From NCBI RefSeq assembly GCF_037126465.1, contig NC_088202.1, forward strand, positions 26,768,213 through 26,832,212: a stretch of DNA of 64,000 bases. The letters are read 5' to 3'. A program made the position numbers and the translations under genes. Every line of letters starts with the position of its first letter. Within the stretch, counting starts at the first letter, position 1. The notes under the pieces are model-generated. The model was not told the origin of the DNA. It did not search any database and saw only the letters and a program-made list of their open reading frames with translations. This document shows, in pieces, positions 22,577 through 34,432 of the stretch. This DNA is from Ornithodoros turicata (taxonomy: Eukaryota > Arthropoda > Arachnida > Ixodida > Argasidae).

Positions 22577-24189
22577 TGTACTTTGCAACTCTAAGATGTT
22601 GTTTTGATCGCTGCAGATTCAACAGACTTCACAGATTTTCTACCCTTTCTCTGTATGTACAATAAATGATTGATCCTGTACTCTATGACTTGTGTCACAC
22701 ATTACTGCATGACTTGTAATTCCATTAAAAGAAGTCACACAATTACACATCCTACGGTGCTGTTCCCAAATTTGTGAGAATTAATGCACTCCACACTTCA
22801 ACCAAAAGCCGACTCTCTCAGGTGGCTGTGAAAATTACGGGAAAGAGGCGGCAACATAGCTGCCATTAAAATCCCTGTAAATTTTACGGCTGCATTTTTT
22901 GTAAGACACCGTAATTTTCACGGAAAAAAAACAGCATTCTGGTTACATCAAAATTACCGTAAATTTAACGCAGTACTTCTCCAGAAGTGGCCGTAATGTT
23001 AACGGGAAAAGTCCGGCAACATAGCTGCCATTAAAATATACATAAATTTTACGGTAGTTTTTTTACAGTGTAGGGCCACATACCGGCGACAACATCAGAG
23101 CAACGTTTGACGCGGAGCTCCAGGATCGTGGCGTGAAGGCCACACAAGTGGGATGCACTGTGTCTGACAGCGCTTCCAACATGGTCAAAGCGTTCAGCAT
23201 GGACGTTGTTTTTGGTGATAGCTGGCCCTGGGAATGTGGCAATAGCGACGATCCGTTGCAAGTCGATGAAGATGAGACACCAGTGGACGCTGTGCGCCGG
23301 TACCATCGAATATCTTGTTGCGCCCACATTCTCCAGCTAGCCGTCAATACCGCTCTGAGAAAAGACCCTAATGCTTCGAAGCTTCTAGGAACGCTGAGTT
23401 CCGTGGCGAACATCTTTAGAAGGTCTAACCATTGGACGGAGAAGTTGCGAGAAAAGTGCGAAGGACCTGATTCCGCCGACTGGGACCCGCTGGAACTCTC
23501 TTCTCGCTGCACTTGACCACCTCACAAAGGTACGATTTCAGTGTAAGCATATAAGCATGCACGGGTTGCAGCCGGTTCCAAGATCTGTTTAAAAACACAC
23601 TACCGCCAGCTATTCGGCGCGATCCTTGAGCCGTATATTTACCACTATGTCAATTTCACGTATAAAATTTTAACTCAATCTCTGGTCGCGTGTTAGTCGT
23701 GGATTATTCAACATGGCGCCGGGCAGACTGAAAGCCGCAAACACGAGGGACGAGAGTCTGGTGTTCCTCAGTCTACGAGTATGTATCCACTACGACACTA
23801 TGTGTGCCACAGCAGACTAGTCCGGCTTACCTCTTATTAAGTTTGGAATACTTCCTTCGATTTGATTGTTGTTTCGAAGCGACAGTGAGGTCTTTTAGGG
23901 TGTATTAACATATCATCTCATGGTCTGGTTCGTGACGCTACTTCTTTCAGGGTGAGGTTTTTGAAGCTGTGGATGAACTGGTGGAAGAATATAACCAGCT
24001 GGACCCTTCAAAAGCAGTCGACATAACGGCACCAGCGTTTTCTGTGTTGCGGCTTCAGGAGATGAGGGACTTGCTGAGGCCAATACGGGAAGCAACAGAT
24101 GCGCTGCAGGGCGACGGCGTTACGTCGTCCATTGTCCGTCTGTGCATTTCAACGTGTTACATACAGATACAAACCTTCAACACAACCAC

Positions 24190-24781
24190 GTAAGTGAAAT
24201 GCGTTTAATTAGCGCGTAGTCTGTGTTTACTGTAAACATGCACATTGGCTGACGTCACGTTAATAACACTGTTCCGACTCTAGCAGTTAAAGCTAGTGTC
24301 ATTGAACGTGTGTCATTGTGTCAGGCTATCTGAAGGACAAACCTGTACCGCGGCGCCGAAGTAGCTTCAACTGTGCACGGTTTAACGTTTACTACGAAAA
24401 CTTCGCCTTCTTCCGATACGTTCGGAAATGAACTTAGCTCACCCCCTGTGCTTCAAAGTCATATCACCTCTGTCAAAAGGATTTCAACAGTGTGGCTGTT
24501 GCCGCTGCGTTTTCAGTGCCTGTCCCAGTGCTGACAGCAACATTCTAGACAGGTGTCGGGTGTTGAAAGTGACTGCTGCATTGCGTGGATAGGTGAAAAT
24601 GTTTTGCTATATGCCATCTAAAGTGTTTGTCGTTCCTAGACAAAAAGAAAGTTTGTCCGTACTGTTGTATGCCATTCCTTAAATTTTCAGAAGTCTGATG
24701 ATATGTCGTATTCCTTAATTACTGCCAAGGTTACCAAGGTAATAGCCCTCATCAAAAAGCCCCACCTTTTTTTCCTTGTAG
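24190..24781 (+). other. hAT-B intron between exons 3 and 4
   Basis: Starts GTAAGT, ends TTTTTTTCCTTGTAG. No ORF or nested element was recognised in it. Confidence 0.6.
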
Positions 24782-26384
24782 GTTCCCAGTACTTCGGTTG
24801 GAACTCCCCGAAGAGATTGACCGGCGGTTCAAAGCTACCCTGAGCGATGACTACCTAATCGGTGCATGTGTCCTGAACGCCAGGATACAGCTCAGAGTCT
24901 TTGAACAGACTGTTGCTCTCGGGCTGAGCAAAGCAACCTCCGCAGATGCCAGAAAAGTCCTGCATGGATTATTGGATGCGCAGCAAAAGGTGTATTTAGC
25001 AAATCTTGTATTCTCAATTTCGTCGCAACATTTGAGTTGATGGAAGGGAAACATTTTCTCTTAAGCACCTCCACCAACATACTGCACCTGCGGATACTTC
25101 GTTATCCGCAGTACATCCCTGACAGTGTAATCAGTCTCTACATTTCCTATAGGCTGTGGGCCACCAAGAAGACACCATCAGCGATCCTGTGCCTTCCACT
25201 TCGAGGTCAGAGCATGCTGTGGATCTTTCCAGAGCCCTCGGCATCTACGGGGTCCTTGATACGGTGTTCCCGGTTCCCGAAGTTCGGCAGACGTCTGAGC
25301 TTGGCGAGTACCTTGCGGAAGACTATGACGTGCGAGATGTCTGCACGTTTTGGAAACATAACTCCAGTCGATATCCTAAACTGGGTCTATTAGCGGAGGT
25401 CTGCTTTGGCATACCGGCCACATCCGGTGGTGTCGAACGTCTTTTCTCGGTAGCCGGTGCAATACAAAGGGCGCGACGGTCCTCGCTTCTCCCGACTACT
25501 GTGGAAAAACTCATCCATGTGGTGGAAAGCGTGAAGAGGTCAAAAGGGCAGGAAGCCGGAGACATTCCACGACGGAGTCATTAACAAGTCACTTATTACC
25601 AACACCTATTTCTCAACGTCAACAACTGTTTGTTCCTTCATGTATTTCTGCACATTGAATAAAAAACTGTGTTAGAAGCACAACGTCAGCTACCGATTTT
25701 GACAAAGATTTCCTAACCGACGTCGGCATAGGCCCTCTCGTCGCCAGCATGTCTACGTGGCGCTGCTGCGAAAACGACACACAACTCCCCCACCACATGC
25801 CGACCTTGCAAAATTCTAGTACCGTGGCACCATACATTTGGTTACCCGGAGACAGGTTCACAACGATACAGTGATCGTCCAAGACGAGATATGAAAAATT
25901 AAAGACTTCGGAGGATTATGGCAACAGTTGAGAAAGCACCCAAAGTCAAGCGTTATGCAAATATCGCACCTTATATTTGAATTTTATGATCACTGGCATA
26001 TTGGCGGTAGACAGCAGTGAAGCAAGAGCATAACCACAATACAAAACTAATCTGAATGGGACGGAACGCACGGCGTTGCGAACGCCCCCAGAAAGTGCGC
26101 GCTTCCCTATTCTTTGCAACTTTTGCAGAACAACATGATCGCGGAGATGAGCGCGATCACGCAATAATCGCGTTCAGGGAAAACAGCCTGATCGCAATCG
26201 CATTGTAATTCCTATGAGTGCCTGCAGAGGCGCGACACCGTGATCGCAATACAAGAATCATGAAACATAGATTTCTGCCGTGAGCGCGATCGCGATCACC
26301 GCAGGTTTTCTGATGGTATCTCAACACGCCGCGATCTTGGCAAGGACACTTCAATGACGATTGCAATCATAGCCGCACTCATCC

Positions 26385-27052
26385 CTTTGGTTATTCGGCC
26401 TGACCGTGCCGGACTCCACCGCAGACCCGAGCACGTCGATGCGATTAGTCACCAACTGCATCTTGACCATCAACCCATTAGCTTGCATACGTCCCAACAC
26501 CACTTTCAGGTGCAAAATGTGTTCCTGAAATGAACGTGAAAAAATTACAACGTCATCCATAAGCCATGTCGAAGTTGTACTTCGCATGGCCGAGCACCTC
26601 GTCAATCATACGCTGAAAACTAGCAGGGAAATTGGACATTCCGAAGGGAAGCCGGATGACCTCAAATAGCCCCTATGACAGGTAAAGGCTGTCTTTTCGA
26701 CATCATCAGGTGCTATCGGTATCTGCAGGAATCCTCGACTGCAGTTCAAGATTGTAAATACACGGGTTGATGCCAACGTGTACATATTCGAGTCTATAGA
26801 GGGAAATAGATACGAATCTCTCACCGTCACCTCGTTCAACCGGCGGTAGTCCACGCACAACCTTTCGGTTCCATCTTTCGTCGGAGCGAGTACCACCGGA
26901 AAGGCCCACGGGCTACGCGATGGTCTCACGGTGCCCGTCTCGATCATTTCGTTCAGCGCAGCATCGACCAACTTGCGCTTGTGGACGCTGAGCGGCCGCG
27001 GGTTGCATCTCCAAGGCCTTGCGTCGCCGGTGTCTGCAGTGTTCCAGGACAT
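26385..27052 (-). pseudogene. gypsy-B reverse transcriptase, N-terminal half
   Basis: Motifs in order on the minus strand: [35 protein letters not shown], and FTILNCSRGFLQIPI in place of the usual D at the motif A core. There is a frame change near 26640-26605, then MDDVVIFSRSF (motif C, catalytic Asp pair). The match ends with TVRPNN near 26390. The motif A change from Asp to Asn (LNCSRG) is itself inactivating. Confidence 0.8.
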
Positions 27053-27968
27053 CGGTCAAACCTGTTTTTTTTTTCATAAACGTCCGGGAAAAGGGTAGCA
27101 ATGCTTGCTCCAGCATTCCTCGTTGCTCTGAGGTTCCTGGACATCCTCGCAGACCCTCATCCAAGGCAGCAGTTGCAACTACAGGCGTTCGGTACTCTGT
27201 TCCGTGATGATCTCCAATGGGCAGTGATGGTCCAGCACCGCGAAGTACTCCAGCGGCGTGCTGCTTAGGTTCATCGCTGTTGCCAGTCGGTTCACGGTTT
27301 CGCTTTGAGCAGTCGTCCTCGGTTCCCTCACCAGTACGGCGTTGGTCTGCACCAGGGGTTGTCCACTCCAGGAATGGGTAGAAGGTACTGCTGCATGTAT
27401 GCTGGTAGCCTCCGCGACGTAAGTCCAGGACAAGTCCCATGCGGATAATGAAGTCACGTCCCAGGATCATTGCTCCTGCCAGTCCAGGAAGGTAAACAAA
27501 GCGTTGTCTGACCCCATGTTCATCGACAGTCAAGGTAAGGCGTACCGCGCCACCGGCAGGTACATCCGCATCAGAGGCGAGCATTAGGCGAGTCCTGGTC
27601 GTCCGTACAGAGATGTTTCGCTCCAGACACCAATCGTGGATGGTGTCGCCGATCAGGGAAACAGCTGCTCCGGTGTCCACCAAACCTTTGTCCAGAACGC
27701 GCACCACGATCAGCGGTCCAATGCTGCAGATGTCATCTTGCAATCGGCAAGCAAGTGGGACCGAGGCCACTGTATTATCAGAAAAGATAGCACGGGTAGA
27801 AGTAACTTGCCTCTTATCAATGTTCGGTTCGGCCGACGACGGGAATACGTAATCTGCGGTTACCGCCGTCGCCGTTCCGAGTTTCCCTGGGGGGTTTGTT
27901 CGGGGGTTGTCGAAATACGATGCGGGCAGTCCCAACGGATGTGTCCGTGTTCCCCGCAACCGTAACAA
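26913..27968 (-). pseudogene. gypsy-B protease and linker to RT
   Basis: An open frame of 351 codons overlaps the zinc-knuckle region. The retroviral-type aspartic protease is shown by KGLVDTGAAVSLIG (catalytic DTGA) and, about 75 residues on, MILGRDFI. Downstream a linker with QALLPFSRTF is typical of the region before the RT domain. The frame then leaves the RT reading frame near 27050, so a frameshift separates protease from RT. Confidence 0.8.
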
Positions 27969-28811
27969 TGCGGTCTCTCGACGTTTAGTCCATTCGAGCG
28001 CGGTGGGGTTAATCCCTCACACCTGTCGTTGAGCCGGTATCCTGACGTTCGGCGGTGCTCGCTGCCGATCTGTCTTGCGCTCGAAGTCTCCTCAACAAGT
28101 CTCGCTCTGTCCCTTTGCTCGTACCCGAAAGGATCGAGTGAGCGGTGTGAAGGACCTGCCGACGCTCTGCTATTCGGTCCTGCAGGCCTTCGGGGATGCA
28201 GCTCCATTGCCTGTACCGGTCCGCCCCATGCACAACTAAATAAATAAATATACTAGGCTCAAGAGTCTCCTCCGGTTTAGGAGGTGGGCGGTACCGCAGT
28301 TCAGCTAGCAAGTCGGCCTGGGGGTGGGGGGAATTCGAGCGGTCTGCCTGAATGCTGTGGTCTGCCTTAGCTAACTCAGACAGGGAAGTAAAACTTCAAC
28401 CTCGTAAATATGGCTTGAACCGAGGGTGCCACTGTCGGATAACGCGTGCCACCTACCCTTTTTCGTCTACGAGAGGGTCCGCTCTCCAATACAGTTCCTG
28501 AGTCGCCCCAATGTATTCCAAAAGGCCCTCGTCACTGTGCTGCGTTCGGGCTGCAAGCTCTTCGCGCATACGCATCACATAGTCTGGGGGAGGAACTCGT
28601 CCCGAAACTGCTGTTTAAATACGCTCATAGAGAGAAATGCGGGCTGGGACCTATGCCACAAAGCAGCTGAGCTTACCAGTGCTGTGGGAAGTACTCGGCG
28701 CAGAATGACGTCGTCGGTGACTCCAACGGCAGTTTGATAAGCACTCAAGTCGGCGAGGAAATCCTCAGCTGACTTGGGGTCGCTGTATCCCGAAAATGTC
28801 GGCACCGGCAA
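27860..28811 (-). pseudogene. gypsy-B gag
   Basis: The N-terminal part (28811-28575) reads Met-Pro-Val-Pro-Thr-Phe-Ser-Gly-Tyr, the usual capsid start PTFSGY, with a helical capsid region (VLPTALVSSAALWHR). After frame changes near 28570 and 28300 a basic linker leads to a zinc knuckle CYGCGEHGHIRWDC (C-x2-C-x4-H-x4-C) at about 27945. The pieces are in at least two frames, so the gene is broken. Confidence 0.75.
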
Positions 28812-29107
28812 GTTCAGGCGCAGCGTCGTGTCCGGGGACGGCTGGGCGGCGGCGTGCTGCTACCAAGCTGCTGCGTTAGTAACGTGCAGAGGGATGCCAT
28901 CTGCCGAAGCAAGTCCTCAGCCACTCGCGTAGGCTCGTCCTCATCACTGTCTGGGAGGCATCTCCGGTCGAAGGATTTGCGCTGCAACGCAGACGGCGGC
29001 AGAACAGGAAAAAAGCAAAACAAAAATGCAAAATACCTACAACTATGCTGTGCCCTCCGGGGAAACGGCACGGCGAGTCGACAACGCTACTGTTCGGCGC
29101 CAATTTT

Positions 29108-29350
29108 GTGGGAACCGCGGCCCACAAACACGGGGTGGTTCTGTGTTCGACCCGCCGTAACCCCGAAGAAGACGAACACAGCAATTGAACAACATGAAGA
29201 GTGATTTATTTCCTTACATTTTCCAAAGCAGTGCAGTGCCCTTCCGCCTCTCGACCCAGACGAGAAAAGTAAGATCCCCCACCACTTCTGCCGTTTCTTA
29301 AAGGGAGAATCCGCATAAGGTCCCTTCCGAGATTTTCGAATATTCGTCAC
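29108..29350 (-). repeat. gypsy-B 5' LTR (probable)
   Basis: On the minus strand the segment begins TGACGAATATTCG and ends GGTTCCCACA, directly before AAAT and the primer-binding site TGGCGCCGAAC. With no second LTR the start at 29350 is a best guess. Confidence 0.55.
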
Positions 29351-29617
29351 CTTTAGCCATCAACGACCATGCCTGTAAAATATCTCCTTCGAAAACTGAG
29401 TCAAACTTGATAAAAATGATTTTCTTCTATGACGCGCTCGGTGACAGGGTAGTGCGAGCCACGAGCGCTTTTCTGCAAGCAACACCGAGCGTGATGTAAG
29501 TCGCGAGATATCCCGCGCCGTCCGCCTTGCTTTGCTGTGTGTTTTGGCAGTTTTGACGAAGGAAATTTACCGTAGCAATTGTGTTCGTTACGTCGCACAC
29601 TGATCTTACACCCACCA

Positions 29618-30836
29618 CGATGGCCGGTAAGACATGCTGTATAATCAGTTGTGGCAACAGGTTGGATACAACAACAGACGTAGCATATTTCCAGTTTCCG
29701 ACGGCCAAACAACGTCGTTTGGAGTGGGAAATGGCGCTGCGCAAAATCAAGTGGAGGAAGACCAGCTCGAGAACGATATGTTCTCATCATTTTGAGCCAG
29801 GAATGTTCGACACGAAAAGACGGCTCATGCGGGAACTCGGAGTGGCACATGCGGGAGGCACCGACCGCATGTGCACCTGCAACATGTTTCATATTACGCG
29901 TGCGCCCGTGGCACTTATACAGGGTGTCCCAAAAAACGTGTCATTGAATTATAATAAAAAAACTACGCCACCTAGAATCATGCGGTCAACAGCATCTGTT
30001 CTTATTAGTTTTTGCCACCTCCTAATGTGAATGTCATTACTCCAAGTTTAATTATGTAAATATTTGCGAACTGCACTCGGAAATTTGCCGAGTAAAGGTC
30101 ACTTTTTTACCCCACCAATATGAAGAGCGTGCCGAATACACTCAAATTCATGATAATTCACAGTGATATTCACGAGCTATTCCATCGGAAAAAATAGCCG
30201 AATATCATGCTTTTCGGAGCACCGGACAATAGCGCGCGATGACGTTTTGAGCGCAATCGCTCTCAGTGCGACGAAAGGAGGTTCCGAAGCCAGCCCACAG
30301 AGTGATAGTAGAAAAAGTAACAGTTCCTAAAATTGGGAGAGGGAAAGCAAAAACCCAGCGAAAGTCGGACATGATAAGCCGTGCCTGTTTTATCTCTTTC
30401 TGCGATGTCGGGGAGGGCTGGGTTTCCAACCTCCTTTCGTCGGACTGACAAAGATTGCGCTGAAAAATTCATCGTGCGCTATTCTGTGCGACCTCCGTAG
30501 AGTGTGATGTTCGGCTATTTTCTCCGATGGGATAGCTCCTGAATATCCCTGTCAATTATCATTAATTTGACTAAGTTAGACACGCTCTTCACATTGGCGG
30601 GGTTACAAAGTTACCTTTACTAGGCAAATTTCCGACTAAAGCTCGCAAAAATTTACATAATTAAACTTACGTTACACGACATTCACATGAGGAGGTGGCA
30701 AGAACCCAGTAAGAACAAATGCCATTGACCGCATGACTCTAGTTGGTGTAGTTTTTTTATTATAATTCAATGACACGTTTTCTGGGACACCCTGTATAAG
30801 AATGTGCGACAACCTATTAGAAACTCATCATTAGTT
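29618..30836 (+). CDS. THAP-domain protein, interrupted by a MITE
   Basis: ATG at 29618 begins a C2CH THAP zinc finger: CCIISCGNR, then FQFP, then WEMALRKIKW, then the closing ICSHHFEPGMF. The order C-x4-C, a Trp, C-x2-H and a Phe matches the family, which binds DNA in host proteins and in P-element and Kolobok transposases. The frame continues to 29917, where an 875-bp MITE sits. After it the frame would end within about 14 codons at 30836. Whether it is a host gene, a first exon, or a relic of a THAP transposase is open. It lies between gypsy-B and another DNA element within hAT-A. Confidence 0.55.
29920..30794. mobile_element. 875-bp palindromic mariner-type MITE
   Basis: The ends are CAGGGTGTCCCA in inverted orientation, flanked by TA (29918-29919 and 30795-30796). 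The arms are about 350 bases and pair along most of their length. Near the centre a second inverted pair (CGAAAGGAGGTT) surrounds about 100 bases. No coding. CAGGGTGTCCCA with TA duplication is a common Tc1/mariner-type end. Confidence 0.85.
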
Positions 30837-31875
30837 ACTCCGAGTTCGACAGTCTTCAGTGTATGGGTCCGAGGCCTCGGTTTCAAGCGACGCGCGCACT
30901 GGTACAGGGTCCGTCGAATACGGCGAGTCGTTGTGGTTTATGGTGGCGGTCAAGTCATTCTCCTCATTAGAATACACGTCTGAATCGGGCTGAAGTCCCG
31001 TGGAGTTCTATTCTGATGCGGAGTCTGTTTCAATGACTGCAAGTTGAGCGTAACTTGCTTCCTGGCGTCTTCAATGCAATACAACACATGGGAATCACGG
31101 CAGACGAATCTCGCGACTGACGTCACGGCGTGGCGCTCCTCGATTCCGATGCTACCGCCTGCTCTCATAGTTTCGGTTTCGCTTTATCGTTTTCGCTGTT
31201 TATAAATTATACGCGCACGTTTATACGAAACGGAGGCTGTTGTCAGCATCTGGGGGGTGGTCTCTGCTGAAATCAACTTTCACTTAATTTTGGGCACAAC
31301 CGTTGCGGACCCTCCCTTTAAATAACATATAGGAAATAGGGGCGTCACCCCCTATCGCACAAACCTTATCTTTCCCTTCGGGAAAGATGTACATGCGTCC
31401 GATAATCCGAGGCGGATGCCCACAAGTGTTGTCCCTCGTCGTAATCTTTTACTTGCGCTTCCTCTTTAATCGTTTCTTCACGTAGACAGTTTAGCAATAA
31501 CAACCAAAATGATGTACAAAATCACACTGTTACGAGTAGGCAGGGAGTACAAAACGCTGTTACTCGCCGTCTTCTTCCATTGTCCTCTAAAGAGGGATGC
31601 CGGACTGTGATATCAAGCAAGAATGAAGCGAATGGCTAAATATGGACCATAAACAACAAGATTCACGTTAAGCTAGTATGTTACCTTTCCAATGCCACGA
31701 GCAGCCATATGTCGTCATCGAAATACCGTCGACCTAAAGCGTTCTTGTTTTTCACGTATGTCGCGGGGCCTTGGACATGCAAAGGTGGTAGCTACCACCG
31801 GGGCACACCGGGGGCATTGAGAATGCAACACGGTGCCACTTGCGCCGCCAGCATGTCTCGACTAAAACAAAACTA
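30837..31875. other. No gene recognised
   Basis: Mixed sequence without motif-bearing ORFs. A small hairpin (TTATCTTTCCC TTCG GGAAAGAT) lies at about 31369-31388. Confidence 0.4.
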
Positions 31876-33214
31876 CACTCTAAATCCGGCACCCGATATG
31901 TACCGCATGAAAGAGGATCCGCACCTGGGCCAAGCGGTACACATGAGGTACAGTCCTCAACCAGCAGGTACAGTTCGCGACCACTGCGAAATTCAAACGG
32001 TACAAGGGCTCCGAGACTCATCCGTATCGGCTAGGTACCTTTTAAGCGCGACCTATAGCAGCTGTACCTCATGTGTACCGCGGGTTTCCGGGGCATGCGT
32101 ACGAACGCCTTCACGCGATATTCATGCGCTGCATAAATATTTCGTGTGATTCCGAATACCAGTCAATATTTTCCCTTATGCGGCAGTGCCGTATTGGATT
32201 AGCACTACCATTCTGGCAAAGAAGTGCAATAACTAGAACTCGTGACCATGAGGGATCGCACGTTTGGGAAGAATGCGTTTCTTGGAACCGCTGCAAATCA
32301 GTTTGTTTTGAAACGTCGGGGAGCGGGGACGAGTCTGCTCGGTCTTCGAAGAAATTCGTTCGACACTTTCAAGATTGGAGTCATTTAAGGTGCGTATTAT
32401 ACCTCTGAAGTAATTATTCGTCTGCACGACGCATTTTGTTCATCTTCGCTCTGATTCCCAGTGGCCCTGATCACCGGCAGGCTGGACACAACAACTGAGG
32501 GACGGAGACAACGAACTTTGTGCTTCATGCACGAACGTTGATGCGTGAATTAGAGGAGCCTAATTGCACTTTAAACCTGGATTACACAAGCAAGTAGGCA
32601 TGTTTTTCAGGCAAACTATTTCGGTTGTTGGATTTTTTTACATTGTATTTTCTCCTTGGTTACGTCCAGGCGATGTCGTAAATGGGTGAGTCAATCGTCT
32701 ACTGTGGTTGGTGTTACGTTCTGCGAAAGGATTGGAAGTTGGGGAAGAACAGCAAGCAAGTGCAAAGCTGTGGGAAGAGATAAAGCAGCTGACCAGCAGC
32801 AGCCGATGGCAGCAGCCATTGCAGCTGACCACAGAGCAGCTGCAATGGTGAAGGAGAGATGCAGTGGCCATCGTTCATCCATATACGCTGTGCCGCGTGT
32901 GTCCGGCGTTTGTGCATCACGACAATGCACGCTCGCGATGGACAAGCATCACCCCTGAAATGGATATAATTTTCGAGTAAAGGTATTTGTTTGTTATATT
33001 TACCGTGCAGCGTAGCTTCCTGGGGCTGTTAATATATCGTGGAGGAGGGGAACCACCCCGATGGGTAGGCCTAAATCGCTGCGCGCTATCCGTTACATGT
33101 ACCGCATGTGAGGGTGCATGTACCTCTTAATTTTAAGGGACACAGTTTTTTAAAAATGTACCTCCTGGCCAAGCGGTACTTAACCGTTACATATGCGTTA
33201 CCTGATTTAGACTG
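31876..33214. mobile_element. 1.3-kb TA-flanked DNA element
   Basis: The ends read inward are CACTCTAAATCCGGCACCCG and CAGTCTAAATCAGGTAACGC, flanked by TA (31874-31875 and 33215-33216). Inside each end, the words GTACCGC and GGCCAAGCGGTAC recur in inverted order over about 120-200 bases. A short ORF at about 32656-32958 is Gln/Ala/Lys-rich and not recognised. The CACTSTAAA start resembles the 5.8-kb TA element, so they may be one superfamily. Confidence 0.7.
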
Positions 33215-33790
33215 TATAAGGGGATCGCCAGCGCACGCAATCTAGTAGACGCCGGAGCAACGAACAAACGTGGACTTGGGGTTCTTGGGAAGAAGCGGGT
33301 TGGACGACACGAAACAAACACGAAAGTCATTAAGAGATCAGTGGATTCCTCAGTTATTAAAGCACGCCCCTGTAAAGGCCATGCAATGTGGTCATGGCTG
33401 TTGCGCTTACAATTTCATTCACGGTTACAGCTCGTCAAAACAAATATGTTGCGATTTGTTAAAAGAAAAAGTTGTGTTATGTTTGTTCAGGTGTTGAAGG
33501 AAGGATTCACGATCACCACAAAATTAAAATAACATAACTTGTGCCTCTGTTTATACAACAGTGTAATATTTTGTTCTGTAAGACCAGGGTGACGCATAAA
33601 ACTGAGGAGCAGATGCTCTCATGTGCAACAGTATACCATCGTTGATATATAGTGTGATGCCAGTGACTAATGCTTTCCCGCTTCTTCTTTCTTCGTTTTC
33701 ATGTCCTTCTCAGGTCCACCACTCAATACACATGATATACTGATGGGACGCGTTAAGCATCATCCAGTGAGAAAGTAGACGGTGTAAATG
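33215..33790. other. Non-coding flank of hAT-A transposase
   Basis: ORFs of 63-75 codons here have no motif. A pyrimidine stretch and TTCTCAG at about 33710 could be an acceptor before the BED-finger exon. Confidence 0.4.
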
Positions 33791-34190
33791 GGCAGTCCGT
33801 ATGTCAAATTGGAGAACGTGGAATGCGTCTGTCTGGTGATCGTGCAGGAAACTTCAAGCAACACGTCCAACGACACCAGGAGGAGTGTGAAGCTCTTCCT
33901 CTAAAGCCGTTCTGCAGTAAACATTCAGAAAATAGTGAACTTGGTTTGCAGCAACATGAAGAAAGCAAGTGTAAGCAGCCACGCCTTGAGAATGTGGTTC
34001 AGCGAAGTATCTGGGTAGGCGTGAATTCAAGTCAAAGTATCATTATGAAAGCGTGCATAGAACTCTTCACCAAGAATGGTCTGCCCTTTCGTCTAAACGA
34101 TGACTCTGGATTTTGGAAGATCATCGATCCTATTTTGCATGACCTCAAGGAAAAAGTAAGCATCACTGCCCAGCAAACCATCAATATCCC
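33791..34190 (+). pseudogene. hAT-A transposase, N-terminal part
   Basis: The reading frame shows a BED zinc finger (a Cys before RLSGDRAGNFKQHVQRH, the usual His pair). It continues into the hAT N-terminal region: IIMKACIELFTKNGLPFRL, then DDSGFWKIIDPILHDL, a well-conserved hAT block. It breaks off near 34190, where an unassigned sequence and then the Polinton follow. The next recognisable hAT-A residues are at 49466. Confidence 0.75.
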
Positions 34191-34426
34191 ATAGACCTCC
34201 CAAATTGGTCTCATATGTGACAGATTTCACGTGTATCCTCGCTACGTCCGTTGTATATCCACCATGAGACGTCACAAACATGCCCCAGTGAATATTCTGC
34301 GGATATACTACGAATATCGCTTTCTTGTGGCAATAGTAGCTATTTCCAGCATTCTCAGAATGCGCGACAATTTCATTTTTGAGTCAAAATGTTATAAATT
34401 ATCTTTAAATAAATAACTTCTCATTT
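34191..34426. other. Unassigned sequence next to Polinton
   Basis: Not hAT-coding. Together with 48560-49465 it seems to be an older insertion in hAT-A into which the Polinton went. Its own ends were not found. Confidence 0.4.
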
Positions 34427-34432
34427 CAGATA
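34427..34432. repeat. Polinton left target-site duplication CAGATA
   Basis: CAGATA lies directly before the AG that starts the left terminal repeat. An identical CAGATA follows the right repeat at 48554-48559. Six base pairs is the size known for Polinton/Maverick insertion. Confidence 0.95.

Larger units (their letters stand above)
17260..23070 (+). mobile_element. 5.8-kb TA-flanked element with CCGTAAA-rich ends
   Basis: The ends are inverted: CACTGTAAAAAATTGCCGTA on the left and CACTGTAAAAAAACTACCGT read inward on the right. TA flanks both sides (17258-17259, 23071-23072), and taking the element out with one TA leaves the hAT-B frame continuous. About 220 bases inside each end are filled with CCGTAAA/TTTACGG-type repeats. 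No transposase is recognised; instead it holds a set of exon-like ORFs and a later foldback insertion. Superfamily unknown; TA duplication alone suggests an IS630/Tc1/mariner relative. Confidence 0.75.
16033..25584 (+). pseudogene. hAT-B transposase, five exons
   Basis: Exons with GT-AG borders are 16033-16218, 16813-17259 continued at 23073-23529, 23951-24189, 24782-24989 and 25153-25584. Exon 1 encodes a BED-type zinc finger (FMMCLHCNTQK ... NFVRHLE then LMHKNEH in exon 2: C-x2-C then H-x4-H). The middle has hAT core motifs: FIVDIWSSRARSSILGVKVQ, VGCTVSDSASNMVKAF and ISCCAHILQLAVN. The last exon is a hATC dimerisation domain (GIPATSGGVERLFSVAGAI). One frameshift near 23465 separates the LQLAVN block from the following RWNSLLAALDHLTK-type block, so this copy is inactive, but exon structure is otherwise intact. 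AATAAA follows at about 25659. Confidence 0.8.
15558..26385 (+). mobile_element. hAT-B: nearly complete BED-hAT transposon
   Basis: A probable left end CAGAGCTCGGCATTTCGG lies at 15558, followed by about 300 bases packed with GCGATCAC/GATCACGA repeats. The same repeat type fills about 26130-26380 on the far side of the transposase gene, as expected for subterminal transposase-binding repeats. The extreme right end and its duplication were not found; gypsy-B abuts at about 26385 and may have removed it. The element is interrupted by a 5.8-kb TA-flanked insertion at 17260-23070. Confidence 0.65.
26385..29350 (-). mobile_element. gypsy-B: 3'-truncated LTR retrotransposon on the minus strand
   Basis: Reading leftwards from 29350: a probable 5' LTR, a primer-binding site (TGGCGCCGAACAG), gag with a zinc knuckle, protease, and the first half of reverse transcriptase. 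It stops shortly after the catalytic RT motif at about 26385, where hAT-B-like repeats begin. RNase H, integrase and 3' LTR are absent. Several frame breaks show it is dead. Confidence 0.85.
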
